From Spinacia oleracea (Eukaryota; Streptophyta; Magnoliopsida; Caryophyllales; Amaranthaceae), in the NCBI RefSeq assembly GCF_020520425.1, contig NC_079490.1, forward strand, positions 8,349,546 through 8,413,545: a DNA stretch of 64,000 nt, written 5' to 3'. Below the pieces are notes generated by a model. The model did not search any database, was not told the origin of the DNA, and saw only the letters and a program-made list of their open reading frames with translations. The stretch's first letter is position 1, and every line of letters begins with the position of its first letter. Made by a program: the position numbers and the translations under genes. Below are positions 59,501 to 64,000 of this stretch, piece after piece.

Positions 59501-60812
59501 AGTGGTTAACTGACAAGGTTGTGTACAATTAATTAAGTACCATATTGTCTGATTTAGAAAAATTAGGAGTAGAATACTCTCCCTCCATTCCAAACCTTCT
59601 ATTCACCTAGTTATCTTATATTCTTATCTATCTATTACTTTATACTAAAAGAGACACCAGGAATGACACATGTCAATTCCTGGTGCAAAATTTTCCCTCC
59701 AAAAATAAATTTCCTAATTTTTTTTTTACATTATTTATATTTTAATTTTATATCATTTTTTATTTAACCATTTATGTATAGAAAAAAGAATATATGTTTA
59801 TGGAGATAATAGATGTTACATAATAATTAGTTATTTTTGGCAAAATATTTTAGTCAAATCAATATATTAATAATGAAAAATATATTTACTTAATATTTTG
59901 GTCAAATTAGCATATTAGTATATCGAATATTTTGGCCTAATTAGCATATATACCAAGCATATAAAATATGCAATGTGTAATAGGACTGAAATTGTAAGAT
60001 GGTTAAATGATTAATGTTCAAGTTTTATTAATTATGCAATAACTTATGGGAGAGAAATATTTCATTCAAATATATTAGAAAAAAAATGGCTAATTGATTT
60101 TAGAAAAACCGTGCGTGCGCGGGACCTATTCTAGTTCCATATATATTTGTTTGTTTGTTATAAATGTTTGCCTAATTCATTCAGTTTTACTACTCTCTCA
60201 TGTACTGTATCATGCTTTTCTGAGTATCCTTGTAGAATTGTAGTCTAGTCTATCAGCTTCAGTTTTGGAATGACATCGTCATGAGATCATCTTGCTTACA
60301 AGTTGTGATTGTTTGTTTCCACAACCTTTCTGATGCTTTGATTGTGGATTAACCTTGCAATAATGCTGTCATTTGTGTTTATGGTATTGGCAGGGGGAGA
60401 AACTGTATGCAAAGACACTGCCTTATCCTTTTTCATCGAAAGATGTTTTTGAACAAAGCATTCGTATGCCTATTGGGCCTGAATTCAACCCAACAACCGC
60501 TGCTGGGGCTCTTACCAGGCCAGAAGTGAGTTCACCCCCCTCTCTCTCTCTCCCTCTCTCTCAACTGTGGTTATTTTCTCAAAAAAAAAGTGTAGCCATA
60601 TGATGATTTAGGCTCAGGTGACTTTTTTCTTTTTTCTGACATCGAATATGTTCATTCAGGTTGTTAAGAAATCGGGCATGATCATTGATCCAATCAAATT
60701 TGAAGAAGTAGACCCACACGAAAAAGTAGATGAACAGAAGCAAGGTGGACGGAAACAGAGAACAAATAGTAAAAGTTCTGGCAAAAAATCAAGGCATAGT
60801 AACAAAAAATAA
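50540..60812 (+). CDS. UTP14: UTP14, U3 snoRNP-associated ribosome biogenesis factor
   Basis: Utp14 belongs to the nucleolar small-subunit processome that processes 18S rRNA with the U3 snoRNP; in yeast it activates the helicase Dhr1. Eleven coding exons, all joining in frame with GT-AG introns: 50540-50920, 52698-52845, 53276-53751, 55011-55232, 55336-55656, 56962-57300, 57384-57464, 58855-58953, 59046-59414, 60394-60525, 60660-60812. The predicted protein is 906 aa, near the size I recall for plant homologues. It has a basic N-terminus (MADNKRKSSGG), acidic stretches, the conserved core RKRIEHVEKKGETVQAPLSK, a basic block (MTLRHKNQGKWAKR), and the C-terminal Utp14 signature LLPGWGQWTD with YAKTLPYPFSSKDVFEQSIR and GPEFNPTTAAGALTRPE. 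It ends in a lysine-rich tail. The start is the first ATG giving the family-like N-terminus; 88 in-frame upstream codons include simple repeat and are rejected. Introns 7 and 9 hold Helitrons. Confidence 0.95.
50921..52697 (+). other. UTP14 intron 1
   Basis: A 1.8-kb intron that is AT-rich with no gene. A 38-bp tandem duplication centred on TTTTGGTATCCCCTATAAAA lies at 51930-51985. The remainder shows no recognisable element. Confidence 0.8.
53752..55010 (+). other. UTP14 intron 3
   Basis: A 1.26-kb intron with no recognised element. The exon 3 frame reads through the donor for a further 35 codons to a stop at 53859, giving a hydrophobic run that is not part of Utp14. Confidence 0.8.
55657..56961 (+). 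other. UTP14 intron 5
   Basis: A 1.3-kb intron without a gene. It contains a run of 18 G at 56072-56089. Confidence 0.8.
56072..56089 (+). repeat. Poly(G)18 tract in intron 5
   Basis: Eighteen consecutive G on the coding strand, preceded by GATTCC and followed by TGTTAGG. Long G runs are rare in AT-rich introns and are prone to length change. Confidence 0.95.
57769..58624 (-). mobile_element. Non-autonomous Helitron in UTP14 intron 7
   Basis: On the minus strand it starts TCTATACCTAGTATTTAAAA and ends in a hairpin CTCGTGCATTGCACGGG followed by TCAAAATGCTAG. It is flanked by A on the 5' side and T on the 3' side, as Helitrons require. Length is 856 bp. There is no Rep/helicase coding sequence and no target duplication, as expected. 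Confidence 0.7.
59571..59630 (+). other. Possible Stowaway end fragment
   Basis: CTCTCCCTCCATTCCAAACC resembles a Stowaway terminal repeat, but the partner end is absent. It lies directly before the Helitron at 59631. Confidence 0.3.
59631..60134 (+). mobile_element. Non-autonomous Helitron in UTP14 intron 9
   Basis: It starts TCTATTACTTTATACTAAAA and continues GAGACACC, as in the common plant Helitron 5' ends I recall. It ends with the hairpin CCGTGCGTGCGCGG followed by GACCTATTCTAG. Flanks are A and T. Length is 504 bp, with no coding capacity. The exact 5' end is ambiguous because TC occurs several times nearby. Confidence 0.7.
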
Positions 60813-61000
60813 GTGAAGAGTGCTGATGTTTTCCATAACTTGTGTATTTTAATTAAGCGCCCAATTTTGTAGTTTTATTAGGCATTTGCAAAATGGTTTT
60901 GTTGTAACAAGCGTACCCATTTTAGTCAGACTACAGATATCGGTCCTGCTTGGCAAAAGACTGACCATGAATTTGATGTAATTTTTTACTGTTTGGTAGC

Positions 61001-61006
61001 AATAAA
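61001..61006 (+). promoter_or_regulatory. Probable UTP14 poly(A) signal
   Basis: AATAAA lies 189 bp after the stop codon, followed within 30 bp by T-rich sequence. Plant signals are loose, so this is a candidate only. Confidence 0.45.
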
Positions 61007-61259
61007 GCTCCTGGAAAATTTTGATCTTCAGAATATGCAAACTTCACTACTCTTTTAGCTTTCTGTAACCTGCTTTATTACTATTTGGTTGCATAATTTG
61101 ACATGCTAATATGCTATCTTAAGTTCAATTATCGCCGCAAAATCCAATTATTAGCAATCCGTAAACGAATATTTATTCATATAAACATGAAATATACACG
61201 AATAAAGAGAATATGTTCCAAAGAGGCAAAAAAAATCAAGTGTAACAATTTCGCCATCA
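61007..61259. promoter_or_regulatory. Intergenic region, UTP14 to PRIN2-like gene
   Basis: About 250 bp, AT-rich, between the candidate UTP14 poly(A) signal and the next start codon. It must hold the 3' end of the first gene and the promoter of the second. No definite TATA box was assigned. Confidence 0.5.
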
Positions 61260-61670
61260 ATGGCTCTTTATTCTTCCCTTAATTCTTCCAATGCACTTGT
61301 TCAATGCTCCCGCCAAAATTCCAACATTCAATCATCTTTTCTTGTGCGCCCCTTCTCTTTTCCTGTGCGGTCACCACCGAATACAGTCTCTCTCCTCATT
61401 TCTCACTCTTCGAGCGCACCCACCTCAGAAATATGTTTACCTGATCCTATTCCAGAATTTGCAGAAGCTGTAATGACAATAATTGAATTTTTCTTATTTA
61501 AAACTAAGTTCTGTAATAATTCTGGCACTTTTTAATTTTCTGTTTCATTTTTTTTTTCTGGGGATTTGCAGGAAACGCAGAAGTTCAAGATTGAGTTAAA
61601 AACAACATTGTTGAAAGATGAAGATGCATTAGGGGATGAGCTTGACCGGGTTGTTGATGTTTGTGCCAAG
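61260..61670 (+). CDS. PRIN2: PRIN2-like chloroplast protein, first two exons (partial)
   Basis: Exon 1 (61260-61469, 70 codons) begins with a serine-rich, basic stretch (MALYSSLNSSN, then FLVRPFSFPVRSPP) that looks like a chloroplast transit peptide. It ends with LPDPIPEFAEA. Exon 2 (61572-61670, 33 codons) continues in phase with ETQKFKIEL and DALGDELDRVVDVCAK. Both introns have GT donors; the first has a TTGCAG acceptor. DPIPEFAEAE.xKF followed by an LD.VV..C segment matches my memory of PLASTID REDOX INSENSITIVE 2, a nucleus-encoded factor that supports transcription by the plastid-encoded RNA polymerase. The C-terminal half expected after this point is not in the window, so intron 2 exceeds 2.3 kb. 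The assignment is by recall. Confidence 0.6.
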
Positions 61671-63473
61671 GTGATTACAGCTCGAAAACTCTCCTTATAG
61701 TGTTGTTTGTTGTGTCTTTCTCTTACATGCTTATGTGCTCTTAAGGTGTTTGATGAATTGCCTGACTGAACTATTTTGTGTAAATTTGTGGTGTATTGAA
61801 AATCTGACTAAATTGCTTGTAGTTACAGGAAGTTGTTTTGGTTGTTCTGATGTTGGAGTCTGTGTTAGTTGGTAGTTGGGTTAGTTGAAGGGTAGTTGCT
61901 AAAGTGGTTAGTTTTCTGGTTTGGCGGAAAATTCTGTTAGCTTTAGGTTCGTTATATAAAGAAAGGAAAAGGGTCCTATTTCCTTCCTCTTTTTTTTTCC
62001 ATTTAAGAGCTTTGCCCTCTTTGGTTCAATTCTTAACTGTTATCTTGAATTTAGAAGAACTAAGTTGATGTGTTGGGGTTGTTCACATTCATATGATATG
62101 CTATCTAGTGAGCTGCTTGGAACTCTTAGGAAATCTTCCAAAAGGATATGCTTCCCTTATGAAACTGGGATAAACCTTATGCAAGATGAGTTAGATCCCA
62201 ACTACTGCTTTCTTCACCTTCTAATTGTATTTTTAAGGGGGAAGTCCCATCACAGTAGCTTGCTACTGGGGTCTTCAAGCGTCGTCCATGCGTTGCACTA
62301 CTGCACGAGCCTGTCGCACCCCACTAATGCCTAGTTAAAATTATGGATTGTTAGCGGAATTGCATACTGTGCATAAATTACGGATTGTTATACTTGATTT
62401 AAGCATATTCTGTGCATATCACTATGCGAGGATTGTTATACTTAATTTAAGCATATTCTATACGGTGTTTGCACCATGATTGACATATTTCTCTTTAATT
62501 TACAATTATTAAGTACATTTCCATAACTTAACTAGGCTGCACTTTGTAATTTCACAAGTACATTATAGTGATCTGATTACCTTGGAACAGTTCAGCAAGA
62601 TTGTAGGTGTTTTAGATTTTGTACTCCATCCTTTGGTCTTTAAATGTAGTGATCCTTCTGATTATGTTCGTAACAGAGACAATATGTGTACCAAGTTAGT
62701 ACTAACCAACTCATCTAAGCCTAACATCAACGTATTTTGAGATTGCAATTGAAATAAATTTAGGTGGTGAGACCCAAGAGCTCAACTCAAGATTCGTTAT
62801 TTTTGTTGTTTTCATGTTCTTTTACTGTTGTAGTTATGATATGCTGGTGGTTGATGCAAATATTCTGTAATTTGTAAGTTCAGATTTTGCTAGCAAAATC
62901 CGTTCAAAATAGTAAAAAAACACCTACAATCTGTGAGCACTCAACGCCCACCTTTCAAATCCTCTGGTTACTTCATTGGCTTTGGTTACTTAGAATAGAC
63001 ATGGGTTCCCCAAGAAAATCCATCTTGAAATACTCCAATGTCAATTAACTTGGTCATCTGGTGTACTGTGTCCAAGAATCTTTAAATACTCACTGTCAAA
63101 TAACTTGCTTTTCGGTATACAAAGTGTCCAAGAGTAACTTATTTTTAAGTTGTAGAGTTTTTCTTTCAATTATTAATGGAAGCTCCTGTACAGGAACTCC
63201 CTCCAAAAATAAACGTATGCCACTATATGCAGCGAGCACACGGTATTCTTTAGTAAAAGGCGAAAGAATAGTTCGCTTTGTGCTCACTGCATGGCTGCGT
63301 GAGGTTGTAATGTGCTCCCTTAGTTATTTATATTACATTCTAGCCTGGACAACATTTTCTTGACCGATATGAGATTCCTCTCTCCTTCACCTCTAATCTA
63401 TTCTTGGTAGGAGTTATTTTCAGCACGAGACTACAACACATAAACTCCTCAAACCTAGTGGGGTCTTCATTCT
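61671..63473 (+). other. Intron 2 of the PRIN2-like gene, first part
   Basis: No further exon was recognised. GGATTGTTATACTT followed by AATTTAAGCATATTCT-like text is duplicated at about 62386 and 62430. Frames at 62065-62334 and 63061-63363 match nothing known. Confidence 0.55.
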
Positions 63474-63640
63474 TGATATGTTTAGCCTAGTGGTAAAGGT
63501 TTGGCCTCATAATCTCAAGGTTATGGGGATCAAATCCCACTATGAGGTGAAGATTCCCCCCTATAATCCCCCCTCACTTCCAATAAGTCTGACCATGCTG
63601 GGATTTGTTTGAGCCAATATTAAAAGATTGTTACTAACGA
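63474..63640 (+). mobile_element. SINE-like tRNA-derived head
   Basis: An RNA polymerase III A box TAGCCTAGTGG (63483-63493) and B box GGATCAAATCCC (63527-63538) are spaced as in a tRNA gene. A tRNA-unrelated body follows. The 3' end is unclear. Confidence 0.45.
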
Positions 63641-63653
63641 CGACAATTTAATA

Positions 63654-63906
63654 CTCCCCCGTTTTTTAATATATTTTTTTATTAGTCTATTTTAGAATAT
63701 CTCTTGATTCGTCCGGCATTTTATCTCATTATACCCTTATAAATATACAATAGTCCACTTGTTTATTCCCAAGTAAACATTTATCCCTATTAAAACCCCT
63801 TTATTATTTTTATCTCTTATTCACATGGGTTAGATTTATATGACAAGTTTTCTTATATTGGATTGCCTTAGATCCAAAATGGACTAACGTTAAAAAACGG
63901 AGAGGG
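63654..63906. mobile_element. Stowaway-type MITE
   Basis: A 253-bp element with ends CTCCCCCGTTTTTTAA and TTAAAAAACGGAGAGGG, inverted repeats with two differences. It is flanked by TA on both sides (63652-63653 and 63907-63908). The terminal sequence fits the CTCCCTCCGT type of plant Stowaway elements. Confidence 0.8.
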
Positions 63907-64000
63907 TATTATTTTTCATAATAATACAATAAACACGTCAAAATAAATTAGATTCAAGTTGTTGACTTTTTTAGGGCATAGTTCAATGGTTCACAAAAAA

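Overview
This window is nuclear DNA from a flowering plant, most likely a eudicot. It holds split genes with GT-AG introns, plant-type LTR retrotransposons, a plant L1-like LINE, Helitrons, MITEs and a FAR1-type domain. The species cannot be fixed from sequence alone. No bacterial, rRNA or CRISPR features were seen.

Layout. (1) 1-16259: an old Ty3/gypsy element of Tat/Ogre type on the minus strand. It has an LTR at 14798-16259, gag at 13555-12242 and a protease part at 2349-723. It is split by a very young Ty1/copia element at 2350-12247, which has exact 5-bp target duplications and 1381-bp LTRs with about five differences. (2) 16355-19874: a decayed, 5'-truncated LINE on the minus strand, inserted in an Athila-type fragment. 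(3) 19875-39179: a chain of Athila-type gypsy sequence made of two 3' fragments, then a full LTR-internal-LTR unit. The full unit has 1376-bp LTRs and a long gag-pol frame that is cut by a hAT-type element with a perfect 8-bp target duplication. (4) 39180-41039: remains of an older Athila-like LTR and a gypsy gag fragment. (5) 41560-48640: a roughly 7-kb element with imperfect terminal inverted repeats. It carries a FAR1-like exon, 22-bp-period TGTTCT repeats and two tRNA-like sequences in inverted orientation. (6) 48741-49828: an LTR-like remnant. (7) 49882-61006: host territory with UTP14, an 11-exon gene for a nucleolar ribosome-biogenesis factor predicted at 906 aa. Two MITEs lie just upstream and two non-autonomous Helitrons lie in its introns. 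(8) 61260 to the end: the first two exons of a probable chloroplast PRIN2 gene. The downstream intron contains a SINE-like head and a Stowaway MITE and runs off the window.

The first 49 kb is a nested transposon block and the last 14 kb is gene-bearing. Insertion order can be read directly: copia is younger than the Tat-type gypsy, hAT is younger than Athila, and the full Athila LTR abuts an older Athila-like LTR. The two host genes are neighbours on the same strand with no evident functional link beyond gene expression, one nucleolar and one plastid. The least explained structures are the GCCCGATCGGGC palindrome arrays shared by Athila LTRs and the pol-ORF3 spacer, the inverted tRNA-like pair, and the 22-bp-period repeats of the FAR1-bearing element.
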